64,000 bases of DNA from an uncultured Candidatus Saccharibacteria bacterium (GCA_938033875.1 CALHKG010000015.1:21701-85700); one strand, 5' to 3'; shown: positions 33,168 through 41,548, counted from the first letter of the stretch. Notes: generated by a model not told the origin, from the sequence alone. Translations and numbers: made by a program.

Positions 33168-34211
33168 ATGGTTGACTTAGACGAATTGAAAAGAGAAATA
33201 GTTTTGGCGGTTTCGCAATCCAAATCTCCGCGTGAGTTTTTACGCGATCGACGACTTAGGGAATTGTATGATCAAATCAAGTCATTGCCGCCAGTTGAGC
33301 GTGGTCCGTTTGGCAAGCAGATTAACGAGCTGAAGCAAGCGATTGAACAGGCTATTGCTGCGCGACTGGAAGAGCTGGAAAAAGTTGACTTGAAACCGAT
33401 TGACGTTACGGCGCCGATGGACGTGAATTCGTCCAAGCCTGAACTTTTGCCGAGCGAACAAGGCACGATTCATCCGCTGAGCGCTGAAATTGAGCACATT
33501 TCTGAGATCTTTAATCGCATGGGGTTTGTCACGGAAGAGTCCAGAGAGATTGACGATCAATTCCATATGTTCGAGAGCCTGAATTTTCCAAAAGGTCATC
33601 CAGCGCGCGATGATTACGATACGTTTATGACCGAGGAAACTGATTCTAATGGCGATCGTTTGATTGCACCGGCGCATACGTCTACTATGCAAAATCGCGT
33701 GCTAATGAAATATCGCGACAATTTGGAGAAAGGCGAGGCTATTGCCGCTATCGTTCCTGATCGCGTTTTCCGCAACGAAGATTTGGATGCGCGCCACGAG
33801 CATACGTTTTATCAAGTTGAAGGTGTGTACGTTTCACGCCGGGTTAATGTTGGCAATTTGATTGCCACGCTGCAAGAATTTTTGCAGGAATATTATGGCA
33901 AGAAACTTGACGTTCGCGTTAATCCATTCTACTTTCCGTTCACTGAGCCTAGCTTCGAGTTTGCGTTAAGTTGTCCGTTTTGTGAAGGAAAAAATCCTGA
34001 TTGTAAAGTCTGCTCTGGTGAAGGTTGGATTGAGCTACTGGGCTGCGGAATGATTCATCCGAATGTCCTTCGGGCGGCACAAATTGACCCGAATGAATAT
34101 ACGGGATTTGCTTTTGGTTGCGGAATCGACCGCTTGGTTATGATGAAGTATGGAATCGAAGATGTCCGTCATTTTGAAAGTGGCAAATTGGATTTTTTGG
34201 AACAATTTTAA
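33168..34211 (+). CDS. pheS: Phenylalanyl-tRNA synthetase alpha subunit
   Basis: 347 aa. N-terminal coiled coil (residues 1-85) for tRNA binding, then the class-II catalytic core: HPARDDYDTF, HTSTMQNRVLM (motif 2 region near 166-176), FRNEDLDARHEHTFYQVEG (near 202-220) and GCGIDRLVMMKYGI (motif 3, near 318-331). A CPFC...CKVC cysteine cluster (near 270-285) is present. Usually pheT follows immediately; here pheT is 9.5 kb away (43672). Confidence 0.97.
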   Translation: MVDLDELKREIVLAVSQSKSPREFLRDRRLRELYDQIKSLPPVERGPFGKQINELKQAIEQAIAARLEELEKVDLKPIDVTAPMDVNSSKPELLPSEQGTIHPLSAEIEHISEIFNRMGFVTEESREIDDQFHMFESLNFPKGHPARDDYDTFMTEETDSNGDRLIAPAHTSTMQNRVLMKYRDNLEKGEAIAAIVPDRVFRNEDLDARHEHTFYQVEGVYVSRRVNVGNLIATLQEFLQEYYGKKLDVRVNPFYFPFTEPSFEFALSCPFCEGKNPDCKVCSGEGWIELLGCGMIHPNVLRAAQIDPNEYTGFAFGCGIDRLVMMKYGIEDVRHFESGKLDFLEQF

Positions 34212-34216
34212 GCAAT

Positions 34217-34849
34217 ATGAAACTTCGACAGATTAAGGATTTTTTGTGTAAGAATCGCCTTCAGGCGCTCTGCATTCTTAATGGTGTCGTTTTGGCTGTG
34301 GGCTTGATCGTGGCGATGCTGCTTTCTGATGATACTCGGTGGACGAACTGGAGCTTGAGTAGATTGGGCGAAACCACCTCGAACCGTTTGTCTGCATTTT
34401 CGTTCAATTCGGGAGTATTTTTATCTGGTTTGATTATGGGGATGATTGGATTTTTTATGAATCGTGGTTATCTTAAACTTGGTCAAATTCGCTCTGCTCG
34501 GATATCTGGCTGGATACTTTCATTGTTTGCGATTTGTATGATAGGAGTGGCGCTTTGTCCGAACGATACGATGCACGCGGCGCATTTTGTTTTCTCGCGC
34601 GGCATCGTGATATTGATGGTACTTTTGATGTTTATTTTGCCATCGAGTTTGAGCTATTTAACTCATCGTGAGCGAATCTCATCTTTCAGTTTTCCGATTT
34701 TTGCGGCAATTATAGCGGCGCAAGGTTACGCGATGGGCAAGTTTTGGTTTGTGATAGTAGAAGTTTTATTGGGAATTTTTGCGACGATGTGGCTAGTCCT
34801 GGTTTGCCGTCGAATGGAACTTAAATTGTCCGACCTGAAAACTTCGTAA
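34217..34849 (+). CDS. DUF998-like six-span membrane protein
   Basis: 210 aa, about six membrane spans. The pattern NWSLSRLGET...FNSGVFLSGLIMG (near residues 45-75) and LCPNDTMHAAHFVFSR (near 113-128) matches DUF998 membrane proteins, function unknown. It begins 5 nt after pheS and is the first gene of the accessory island. Confidence 0.65.
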   Translation: MKLRQIKDFLCKNRLQALCILNGVVLAVGLIVAMLLSDDTRWTNWSLSRLGETTSNRLSAFSFNSGVFLSGLIMGMIGFFMNRGYLKLGQIRSARISGWILSLFAICMIGVALCPNDTMHAAHFVFSRGIVILMVLLMFILPSSLSYLTHRERISSFSFPIFAAIIAAQGYAMGKFWFVIVEVLLGIFATMWLVLVCRRMELKLSDLKTS

Positions 34850-34867
34850 AATGCTATAATTACTTCA

Positions 34868-35082
34868 AAAGGAGTAATTATGAATCACACAATTTTTGAC
34901 GACATCGTATCTGGAAAAATGAAATCTTGGAAGATTTGGGAAGATGAGAAATTCCTAGCATTTTTAACACCGTTTCCAAATACGCCGGGCTTTACCGTGG
35001 TGATTCCGAAGCAGAATCCGGGCGATTACGTATTTTCTTTGGACGATAATTTATATTCCGAAATGATGCAGGCAGTGAAAAA
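34868..35082 (+). repeat. Direct repeat copy 1 (5' part of HIT gene)
   Basis: 215 bp reading as identical to 36577-36791 (offset 1709 bp), covering the ribosome site and the first ~67 codons of the HIT gene. Homology stops at 35083-35089. Confidence 0.9.
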
Positions 35083-35100
35083 AGTTGCTGGTATTTTGGA
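34880..35100 (+). pseudogene. Truncated HIT-family gene copy
   Basis: The first ~73 codons duplicate the intact HIT gene at 36589, but the part with the histidine triad is missing. At about 35100 the sequence switches to a copy of the pheS 3' end. The frame stays open to 35254, so a 124-aa chimeric peptide could be made, but it has no catalytic motif. A slightly diverged stretch (35083-35100) suggests the breakpoint is in a related, not identical, HIT sequence. Confidence 0.85.
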
Positions 35101-35133
35101 AGCGGTAAGTTGGACTTTTTGGAACAGTTTTAA
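35101..35133 (+). pseudogene. Remnant of a diverged pheS 3' end
   Basis: In the +1 frame relative to the truncated HIT this reads SGKLDFLEQF-stop, the exact C-terminus of PheS (ending at 34211), with several synonymous changes. The DNA is therefore from a related strain's pheS, not a simple local duplication. Confidence 0.85.
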
Positions 35134-35255
35134 GGAGCTATCGCACACGATAATAGTAGTAGCTCAAAAACTCGTAATAAAAGAGGCAGTTCTGTGTGCC
35201 GATAGAGAATTTGTTGCAGCGAGAGAGATCGCTAAAAAAGATAGGAGGAGGTAAA

Positions 35256-36578
35256 ATGGATACACAACAATTTGACGCACTCATCATTGGTTTTGGCAAA
35301 GCTGGCAAAACATTGGCGGTAGCGCTGGCAAATGCGAAAAAAAAGGTAGCGCTAGTGGAGCGGTCGCCAAAGATGTATGGCGGCACCTGTATTAATATTG
35401 CTTGTATTCCTACTAAGGTGCTAGTCAATGCAGCCGAACATCATCAAAGTTTTGATGAGGCGATGGCGCATAAGACAACAGTGGTAGCGCGGTTGAATGA
35501 GAAGAACTATCATATGCTTGCGGATCGTGAAACAGTGAGCGTCATTGAGGGTGAGGCATCGTTCGTAGATGATCGTACTGTGAAGGTTGTGGCGGGTAGC
35601 GACGAGCTAGTAGTTAGTGCACCGCAGATTTTTATTAACACCGGTGCGGAATCAATCATCCCAGATATTCCAGGTGTTGATAAGCCGTTTGTGTATACTA
35701 GTACTGAATTGCTGGATAGAATGACGCAGCCAAAACAGCTAGCTATCATTGGTGGCGGTTATATTGGGTTAGAATTTGCCTCAACTTATGCCAAACTTGG
35801 TACAAAAGTAACAGTATTTGAGAGGGGCGATGCTCTGCTTGCACGTGAAGATCCAGCAATTGCTCGGGCTGCTACTGAAGCATTGCAGGCACAGGGTATT
35901 GAGATTGTGTTTAGTGTGGATGTGACAGCGATTGAGGGTGAGTCTACTGCGACGATTCGCACAGTAAATCATGATGATTACGCTGGTTATGATGCGGTTT
36001 TGATGGCTACGGGCCGTCGCCCGGCAACGATGAGCTTGAATTTACCAGCTGCTGGTGTAGCGACGGATGAGCGCGGGGCAATTGTGGTTGATGAAACACT
36101 TCGCACTAGTCGGTCGCATATTTGGGCAATGGGCGATGTAACGGGCGGGCCACAATTTACCTATGCGTCGCTGGACGATTTTCGGATTGTGAGAAGCCAG
36201 TTGCTGGGTGACGGTCTGTACACTCGCGCCAAACAAAAAACCTTGCCGTACGCGGTCTTTATGCAAACGCCGCTAGGTCGGGTGGGTATGACAGAGGCTG
36301 AGGCGCGTGCGACGGGGTGCGAAATTATCGTAAAAGAGCTGCCTGCTATGGCGATTCCACGCCTGCATGTTGATAATGCTACAACAGGATTGCTGCGTGC
36401 GGTGATTGATGCAAACACTGAACAAATTTTGGGTGCTAGTTTATTGTGTCGTAACTCACCAGAAGTCATTAATATTATCAAAACTGTAATGGATAATGGC
36501 CTGCCATATACTGTGCTGCGTGACCAAATATTCACTCATCCAACGGTGAGTGAGGCATTAAACGATTTATTTACATAA
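35256..36578 (+). CDS. rclA: RclA-type flavoprotein disulfide reductase (hypothiocyanous acid reductase-like)
   Basis: 440 aa pyridine-nucleotide-disulfide oxidoreductase. N-terminal FAD motif IIGFGKAGKTLAVALA; redox pair in GGTCINIACIPTK (near residues 41-53); NAD(P)H motif GGGYIGLEFAS (near 165); MATGRRPAT; FAD motif GDVTGGPQFTYASLDDFRIV (near 290-310); C-terminal FTHPTVSEALNDLF. These match E. coli RclA more closely than mercuric reductase or lipoamide dehydrogenase (no C-terminal CC, different dimer motif). The RclA/Har group reduces hypothiocyanous acid with NAD(P)H. Start at 35256 after GGAGGAGG. The leader 35134-35255 holds a hairpin (TATCG/CGATA). It lies between two HIT copies and is likely acquired. 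Confidence 0.88.
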   Translation: MDTQQFDALIIGFGKAGKTLAVALANAKKKVALVERSPKMYGGTCINIACIPTKVLVNAAEHHQSFDEAMAHKTTVVARLNEKNYHMLADRETVSVIEGEASFVDDRTVKVVAGSDELVVSAPQIFINTGAESIIPDIPGVDKPFVYTSTELLDRMTQPKQLAIIGGGYIGLEFASTYAKLGTKVTVFERGDALLAREDPAIARAATEALQAQGIEIVFSVDVTAIEGESTATIRTVNHDDYAGYDAVLMATGRRPATMSLNLPAAGVATDERGAIVVDETLRTSRSHIWAMGDVTGGPQFTYASLDDFRIVRSQLLGDGLYTRAKQKTLPYAVFMQTPLGRVGMTEAEARATGCEIIVKELPAMAIPRLHVDNATTGLLRAVIDANTEQILGASLLCRNSPEVINIIKTVMDNGLPYTVLRDQIFTHPTVSEALNDLFT

Positions 36579-36791
36579 AGGAGTAATTATGAATCACACA
36601 ATTTTTGACGACATCGTATCTGGAAAAATGAAATCTTGGAAGATTTGGGAAGATGAGAAATTCCTAGCATTTTTAACACCGTTTCCAAATACGCCGGGCT
36701 TTACCGTGGTGATTCCGAAGCAGAATCCGGGCGATTACGTATTTTCTTTGGACGATAATTTATATTCCGAAATGATGCAGGCAGTGAAAAA
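36577..36791 (+). repeat. Direct repeat copy 2 (5' part of HIT gene)
   Basis: Partner of 34868-35082, 215 bp with no difference seen by eye. Confidence 0.9.
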
Positions 36792-37047
36792 GGTTGCAAA
36801 TATCTTGGAAAAAGCCTTTGATACGCCGCGAGTGGCATTGATTTTTGAAGGGACGGGTGTGGCGCACGTTCATGCCAAGTTGGTGCCGCTGCATGGCGAT
36901 CTGGCTAGCCAAACTGATGTGTGGAGTAAAGAGACTGAGTTTAGTGAAGTGTATCGTGGCTGGCTAACGACTGCAGAAGGTCCAAAAATGGATGACGCTC
37001 AATTGGATGAAATTCAGGCACGAATTTTAGCCGTGCAAGGTAAATAG
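36589..37047 (+). CDS. HIT-family nucleotide hydrolase
   Basis: 152 aa. HIT fold with N-terminal IFDDIVSGKMKSWKIWEDEKFLAFLTPFPNTPGFTVVIPK-type signature and the triad region GTGVAHVHAKLVPLHGD (near residues 83-99). The third position of the usual H-x-H-x-H is Lys, while the catalytic second His is kept and another His follows. HINT-like enzymes hydrolyse AMP-lysine/nucleoside phosphoramidates or dinucleotides. Convergent with the following hydrolase gene, 7 nt apart. Confidence 0.88.
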   Translation: MNHTIFDDIVSGKMKSWKIWEDEKFLAFLTPFPNTPGFTVVIPKQNPGDYVFSLDDNLYSEMMQAVKKVANILEKAFDTPRVALIFEGTGVAHVHAKLVPLHGDLASQTDVWSKETEFSEVYRGWLTTAEGPKMDDAQLDEIQARILAVQGK

Positions 37048-37054
37048 TAATTTT

Positions 37055-38050
37055 CTATTTTGATCCTAATTTTACGTCTTTTCCTTCGTACATATTCAAA
37101 TAGAACGGATATAATTTGTCGGCGTGCTTTTTAACCTCGTCTTGGTTTAAGGCTACAATGTCGTGACCGATACCAAATGAGGCCGGAATTGAATAATATT
37201 GGAATTTGGCGCCAGAAACTGCAGCCATTTGCTTAGGTATGTTGACTGCGAGATTTTTATCAATTGCGGTGTCGTTTTCGCTCGTTACAACCCCGACGTA
37301 TTTTAATCCTGGAGCTTTGAGGTCGGATTTATAGTTCTTTGCGATTATTATATATTTTCCGAGGGCGCGGTATGACAAATTGCTACCTGTGAACGAATCT
37401 GGGAGAATATTTCGTCCGTAAAGATTTCGTAAAAGCGGAATTTTCCAGGAAGGAGTTTCTGACGCTGAAGGCTGATAAAAAGGTGATAGAAATAGCGCTC
37501 GTGATATCGTCTGGCTATTGTACTGAGTAATCCAGGTTGCCATATTGGCGCCACCAGAAAGCCCTACAACGCCCACTTCATCGCCCAGGCCGCTGATAAT
37601 ACTGGTATTGGAATTCATAAACTGCGCCATTGCTGGAATGGTAATTTCTCCGTGTCGTTTGTTGTCTGTCAGACCGTGACTGGGGACGCGGGGAATATAG
37701 ACGTTATAGCCGGCATTGAAAAAGGTGTCGCCCAAGTCTGCGAATTGCTGTGGGCATGCGCTTACGCCATGAATCATCATGACGGCTTTGGTGGTTTTTT
37801 TGCCATGGGTTTTAATAATCGATCGGCATTCTGGTCTAACGTCGGTATTTGAAGTGTCTTCACTAACAGTACGATTTGCAGCGGCGATGGCGTCGTCATA
37901 GCTCAATTTTTCAGAGCTCGAAGATTGCAATTGCTTGGATGTTGCTGGCCAAAAGAAAGCTGCGGCGACTAGTAAGGCGGCTATAATGACAATTGAGCAG
38001 ACTGCCCAAATAGTAATTTTTACGATGCGATTTTTTCGTGAAGTATTCAT
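37055..38050 (-). CDS. Membrane-anchored alpha/beta hydrolase
   Basis: 331 aa. One N-terminal span (about residues 10-32), linker, then alpha/beta-hydrolase core: MMIHGVSACPQQF (oxyanion region near 96-108), nucleophile elbow VGLSGGAN (near 169-176) and a late GIGHDIV (catalytic His near 300). Probably an extracellular esterase or lipase. The start at 38050 is chosen since TATAAT (ATTATA at 38057-38062) ends 6 nt upstream; an open frame to 38182 runs into the next gene. Confidence 0.82.
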   Translation of the reverse strand: MNTSRKNRIVKITIWAVCSIVIIAALLVAAAFFWPATSKQLQSSSSEKLSYDDAIAAANRTVSEDTSNTDVRPECRSIIKTHGKKTTKAVMMIHGVSACPQQFADLGDTFFNAGYNVYIPRVPSHGLTDNKRHGEITIPAMAQFMNSNTSIISGLGDEVGVVGLSGGANMATWITQYNSQTISRALFLSPFYQPSASETPSWKIPLLRNLYGRNILPDSFTGSNLSYRALGKYIIIAKNYKSDLKAPGLKYVGVVTSENDTAIDKNLAVNIPKQMAAVSGAKFQYYSIPASFGIGHDIVALNQDEVKKHADKLYPFYLNMYEGKDVKLGSK

Positions 38051-38102
38051 GGGTATATTATATTGGTTGCGAGTGGAGTTGTGAAGTTTTGTAGCGGTTT
38101 TC

Positions 38103-38669
38103 TTAATAACCCATGCAAATATCCCGATAAGGTCGCGTTGCAATTTCCATTGAATCCAGGCCGAGTTTGGTTTCAACTTCACTAATCGTCATCAGCGCAC
38201 TAGCCTCATCATCTGACAAAACTTCAACTTCTACGAAAGTCCCGGCGTCTTTGATTGCGTCGATAGCTACCGTTGCCTGCGGAAAATCAGAGGACTGAAA
38301 CGAGCGACGGTATTTGTTGACCTCGACCAGTTGCATCATACCGAGGTTTGCCAGTAGCTGCTTGGCGGTTGCCGCATCTTCAGGCTGAATTGGTAGGTTT
38401 GTCTCGGGCTTGATGATTACATTATTCTCCGCATGCGTCGCAGCGGTCGTTGCTGGCTTATATGTTACCTCAGCAAAACTATCACGCTGGCGAATCCGCA
38501 AGCATTCAATCGTTTGCATAAAATCGACATCAGGACGAGAATAATACGTATCAATTTCGCGGAGACTACTCTTTAGCTCAAAACCGATGTTTTGCAACCG
38601 CCCGATTAGCTCTTCAATATTGCCCGTTAGTTGGCGCTTGCGTTCGATTTCTAGTAGTTTTTTGGTCAT
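38103..38669 (-). CDS. CYTH-domain protein (class IV adenylate cyclase / triphosphatase-like)
   Basis: 188 aa. N-terminal LEIERKRQL is the ExExK signature of the CYTH superfamily (triphosphate tunnel enzymes), followed by DTYYSRPD, IRQRD and FVEVEVLSDDEAS (near residues 140-153), acidic/basic residues lining the tunnel. Members hydrolyse inorganic or thiamine triphosphate or make cAMP; some lipases/cyclases are CyaB-like. Substrate not predictable. Confidence 0.85.
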   Translation of the reverse strand: MTKKLLEIERKRQLTGNIEELIGRLQNIGFELKSSLREIDTYYSRPDVDFMQTIECLRIRQRDSFAEVTYKPATTAATHAENNVIIKPETNLPIQPEDAATAKQLLANLGMMQLVEVNKYRRSFQSSDFPQATVAIDAIKDAGTFVEVEVLSDDEASALMTISEVETKLGLDSMEIATRPYRDICMGY

Positions 38670-38754
38670 TTGATAGCCTTTCTTATGGAAGTGTAGATAT
38701 TTGAATATTTATTTATATGATGGTTTAATTATAGCAAGAAAGGCGAATAATTTT

Positions 38755-39093
38755 ATGACTACACACCAATTAAAATTGGCGACCGAGCCGTTTAATGCTA
38801 TTATTTCTGGCAATAAGACTATCGAGTCGCGATTATATGACGCCAAACGACAGAAAATCCAGATTGGGGATCGGATTATTTTTACAAATAGAGATAATTC
38901 CGAGCAAACTGTTACCGCTGAGGTTGTTGGTTTGCTGAGATACGCGACATTTCGTGACTTATTTTTCCACAATAATCTGCGAAAGTTCGGCGGTGATAAT
39001 GTCGAATGGTTAGAAAATCAAATTTCTGAATTTTATTCTCTCAGCGACCAGCTGGAAAATGGCGTGATAGGTATCGAATTTGAAATATTTTAA
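38755..39093 (+). CDS. ASCH-domain protein
   Basis: 112 aa, a stand-alone ASCH (PUA-like) domain: LATEPFNAIISGNKTIESRLYD (near residues 8-29), IGDRIIFTN and FGGDNVEWLENQI. ASCH domains are proposed RNA-binding or modified-nucleoside-handling modules (YqfB amidohydrolases belong here). Start at ATG 38755 with AGAAAGG upstream. A degenerate copy lies at 42029-42220 and a fused ASCH at the end of the next gene. Confidence 0.85.
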   Translation: MTTHQLKLATEPFNAIISGNKTIESRLYDAKRQKIQIGDRIIFTNRDNSEQTVTAEVVGLLRYATFRDLFFHNNLRKFGGDNVEWLENQISEFYSLSDQLENGVIGIEFEIF

Positions 39094-39158
39094 TGATATA
39101 ATAATGACCATCCTATCAGGCTACACTAAAAATCGTAGTCATCACAGGAAGGTGTACT

Positions 39159-40496
39159 ATGACTGAAGCGCTAGTCAATGATATCATTGTACGTCCGGCA
39201 AGGGCGGACGATTTCGATTTCGTCGCGGATCTTATGATCCGGGCGCTCACACCGTTTTATGACGGTGACCACTACGCACACGCACGGCGTATCTTTGATA
39301 CGCACATGGCAGGCGGTGTTGACCGCGTCGGCCAGTTCTCGGCCGGACAGCACATGTTCATCGCCGAGAGTGATGGGCAACCCGTGGGTGTCATTCATGT
39401 TGTCAACAAGAAACAGGGGACTGTCAAGATCAGCCCTCTCATTGTTGACACGGCATACCGAGGAAAGATGGGCGTCGGAAGCGTGTTGCTCAAGCACGCT
39501 GAAGATTTCGCCCGCAGCCTCGATGCTCGACAACTGTACTGCACTGTCGCGTCGCCGAACCAGAAGGCGCTTCAGTTCTTCCTCCGGAAGGGTTTCCTCG
39601 TCACTGGCACGGCTCGCAACCACTACAAGATGGGGGTCGATGAGCACATGCTGTACAAGCAGCTCGTTGACGAGGCGGGGTTCGACTCGCCGAATATCTC
39701 TGTGGTTCCGTTTAACGAGAGTCAGCACGCCGACAGCGCGCGAGCTCTCATCCTGTCGCAGACGAGTGACGACTTCGAAGGAGTGGACGACAGTTGGGTT
39801 GACGCCCTTTTCGCTGGCTACCGTCGTATGGAATCTGGCGACGTCAACAACAAGTTCAAGATCATCTTTGTAGCTGAGTGCAACGGTCAGGTTGTTGGTG
39901 TCGCTGGTGTGACCCCGAAGAAGGGGCAGCCTATCAAGCTGATGCCTCTCGTGGCGAAGTCGGAAGCAGCTTTTGAGGCGCTCATTATCGACCTTCAAGG
40001 GCTGTTGGAGGATTACGGTCGCAAGCTGTACATCCACCTCGTCCCTGAGCCATGGCAGGTCGTCTGTCTCCAGCGTCACGGCTGGAGCCTGGAGGGCGTG
40101 TTCCCGGGAGGGTATGCGCCTGCCAGCGTCGTTCAGCAGTGGGGAATCAGTCTCAACAAGAAAGGAGTGTCTATGCGTAAGATGCGCATCAAGCGTCCAT
40201 ACTACGACGCAATCATGTCCGGCAAGAAGACTCTCGAGGTGAGAGTCGGCTATAACAGCATCAAGCGGCTGAAGGCTGGTGAGCTGCTACAGCTCGAGAC
40301 CGGTCACACATCGGGCGTGGTACGGATCAAGTCGATACGTATTTACCGTAGCTTCGCCGACATGCTGGCGGCTGAGCCGTGGCAGCAGATCGTGCCGCAG
40401 GCAGAGAGCGAGAGGGAGGCTCTCCGTCTCCTTCGTAAGATCTACCCTGGCCACAAGGAGAATCTTGGTGTTCACGTCATCGAGGTTCAAAAGTAG
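39159..40496 (+). CDS. GNAT-GNAT-ASCH fusion protein, GC-richer
   Basis: 445 aa. Residues ~9-170: GNAT acetyltransferase with acetyl-CoA loop YRGKMGVGSVLL. Residues ~180-335: a second, degenerate GNAT-like region (VPEPWQVVCLQRHGW). Residues ~338-445: ASCH domain (RIKRPYYDAIMSGKKTLEVRVG). CTC/CTG/GTC/ATC-rich codons contrast with flanking genes. AAAGGAG at 40161-40167 lies 5 nt before an in-frame ATG at 40173, exactly at the ASCH boundary, so the ASCH part may also be made separately. Leader 39103-39158 contains CTAC/GTAG and ATGAC/GTCAT pairing; AGGAAGG is the ribosome site, TATAAT at 39097-39102. Confidence 0.82.
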   Translation: MTEALVNDIIVRPARADDFDFVADLMIRALTPFYDGDHYAHARRIFDTHMAGGVDRVGQFSAGQHMFIAESDGQPVGVIHVVNKKQGTVKISPLIVDTAYRGKMGVGSVLLKHAEDFARSLDARQLYCTVASPNQKALQFFLRKGFLVTGTARNHYKMGVDEHMLYKQLVDEAGFDSPNISVVPFNESQHADSARALILSQTSDDFEGVDDSWVDALFAGYRRMESGDVNNKFKIIFVAECNGQVVGVAGVTPKKGQPIKLMPLVAKSEAAFEALIIDLQGLLEDYGRKLYIHLVPEPWQVVCLQRHGWSLEGVFPGGYAPASVVQQWGISLNKKGVSMRKMRIKRPYYDAIMSGKKTLEVRVGYNSIKRLKAGELLQLETGHTSGVVRIKSIRIYRSFADMLAAEPWQQIVPQAESEREALRLLRKIYPGHKENLGVHVIEVQK

Positions 40497-40572
40497 GACA
40501 ACGAGGGAGGTGCGCATCCTCTAGGCTGGAGAAATCCACCTGAACAAATGCGAGTGACTTGGGCTAGTGTAA

Positions 40573-40701
40573 CTGTTATCTGACTTAAGATACAGAACAG
40601 ACTATACTGTCTTTAATGAAAACACTAAAGATGAATTATTTGAAGAAATCGGTCAAGTTTGGGTTGATATTGTTGAGAATAATACACAGGATGTCGCGTA
40701 A
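40573..40701 (+). pseudogene. Possible gene fragment, unidentified
   Basis: Within the 345-nt gap 40497-40841 one frame reads an acidic, coding-like stretch (DYTVFNENTKDELFEEIGQ and on to a stop at 40699-40701) without a start codon. A competing frame from ATG 40616 (71 aa, basic, to 40831) has TATACT 7-8 nt upstream but looks less protein-like. The remainder of the gap holds a small GAGG/CCTC hairpin at 40508-40522 and nothing else recognised. Confidence 0.3.
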
Positions 40702-40841
40702 TAAATCAAATAATACAATCGTCCTAGTGTTATCGGCATATCACATGTCTAGACCCGCATCTATTGTGTATGCTAAAATAAAACCACAAATAACATCCGC
40801 GCGCCGTTTCGCAGCAAGAGGATGTTTATAATCTGAAAGAG

Positions 40842-41342
40842 GTGACTTTTATTAAATCCATCATCTGTAAAGACGTCTTCGGCAATCAATATACCGTTCC
40901 TGTTGACGAACTAAATATTCGCGTCGGCGTGTACGCGGTGATTATTGAGGATAATAAGATTCTTTTAACTCGGCAATGGGACGGATATAGCTTGATTGGC
41001 GGCGGTGTCGAGAAAGGCGAAACGATCGAGGAATCAATTGTCCGTGAAGTCAAGGAGGAAACTGGACTGACTATCACGCCAGATAAAATCATTCACCAAG
41101 CAACCACTTTCTTCAAGCGCAACACTGAGTCGCAAGCCAATCAGTCAATCCAACTGTACTTTACCCACAGTCAGCTGCACGGGCAAATCAATAACGACAA
41201 CATAACCGACGGTGAGAAGACTTATACTAACGGCACGCCAGAATGGGTTGATCTGGATAAGATTGACGATATAAACTTTCGCCACAGCGTGGATCTAAAA
41301 ACAATTTTACAGGCGTATATTTCGCAATCTCGTACCCGCTAA
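40842..41342 (+). CDS. NUDIX hydrolase
   Basis: 166 aa. NUDIX box GGGVEKGETIEESIVREVKEETGL (near residues 51-74), preceded by VYAVIIEDNKILLTRQWDGYSLI. GTG start at 40842; TATAAT at 40827-40832 ends 9 nt upstream, consistent with a leaderless message. An inverted repeat ACATCC/GGATGT (40793-40798/40820-40825) lies just before the -10. Substrate unknown. Confidence 0.82.
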   Translation: MTFIKSIICKDVFGNQYTVPVDELNIRVGVYAVIIEDNKILLTRQWDGYSLIGGGVEKGETIEESIVREVKEETGLTITPDKIIHQATTFFKRNTESQANQSIQLYFTHSQLHGQINNDNITDGEKTYTNGTPEWVDLDKIDDINFRHSVDLKTILQAYISQSRTR

Positions 41343-41355
41343 TAGTCGAATAATA

Positions 41356-41548
41356 ATGAAACTATCCAAACCCGTAATTATCACCGGCGAATAATTATGT
41401 TCGAGGAGTCTACTATGGCGAGGGTAATTATGCTATAGCCCATATATATCCAGAAATTAGAGGAGATCATAAGGCTTGCTATAGGGGCAGTAAGAATGTT
41501 GGGAAGATTTATTTTAATAAAAAAAGAGCGCGCAAAGTCTGCTCGTAG
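41356..41548 (+). pseudogene. Short frameshifted gene remnant, unidentified
   Basis: ATG at 41356 opens MKLSKPVIITGE then stops; the next frame from 41390 continues NNYVRGVYYGEGNYAIAHIY and on to KKRARKVCS-stop at 41548. The two pieces read like one ~65-residue protein split by a single-base frameshift. The minus-strand frame here (64 aa) looks like a shadow. Family not recognised. Confidence 0.35.

Noticed and set aside
35196..35255. Upstream in-frame extension of the rclA gene (start at 35196)
   Set aside because: RclA homology begins at 35256, which has GGAGGAGG upstream; the extension falls in the leader.
35256..36578. Mercuric reductase (merA) for the flavoprotein
   Set aside because: No N-terminal heavy-metal domain and no C-terminal vicinal cysteines; the C-terminus matches RclA.
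34868..36791. The HIT direct repeat as the ends of an insertion sequence or transposon
   Set aside because: No transposase and no terminal inverted repeats; the repeat is coding HIT sequence, so homologous recombination fits better.
39171..40079. 302-aa minus-strand frame opposite the GNAT-ASCH gene
   Set aside because: Long only because the GC-richer gene lacks stops on the other strand; the plus frame has clear GNAT and ASCH motifs and a ribosome site.
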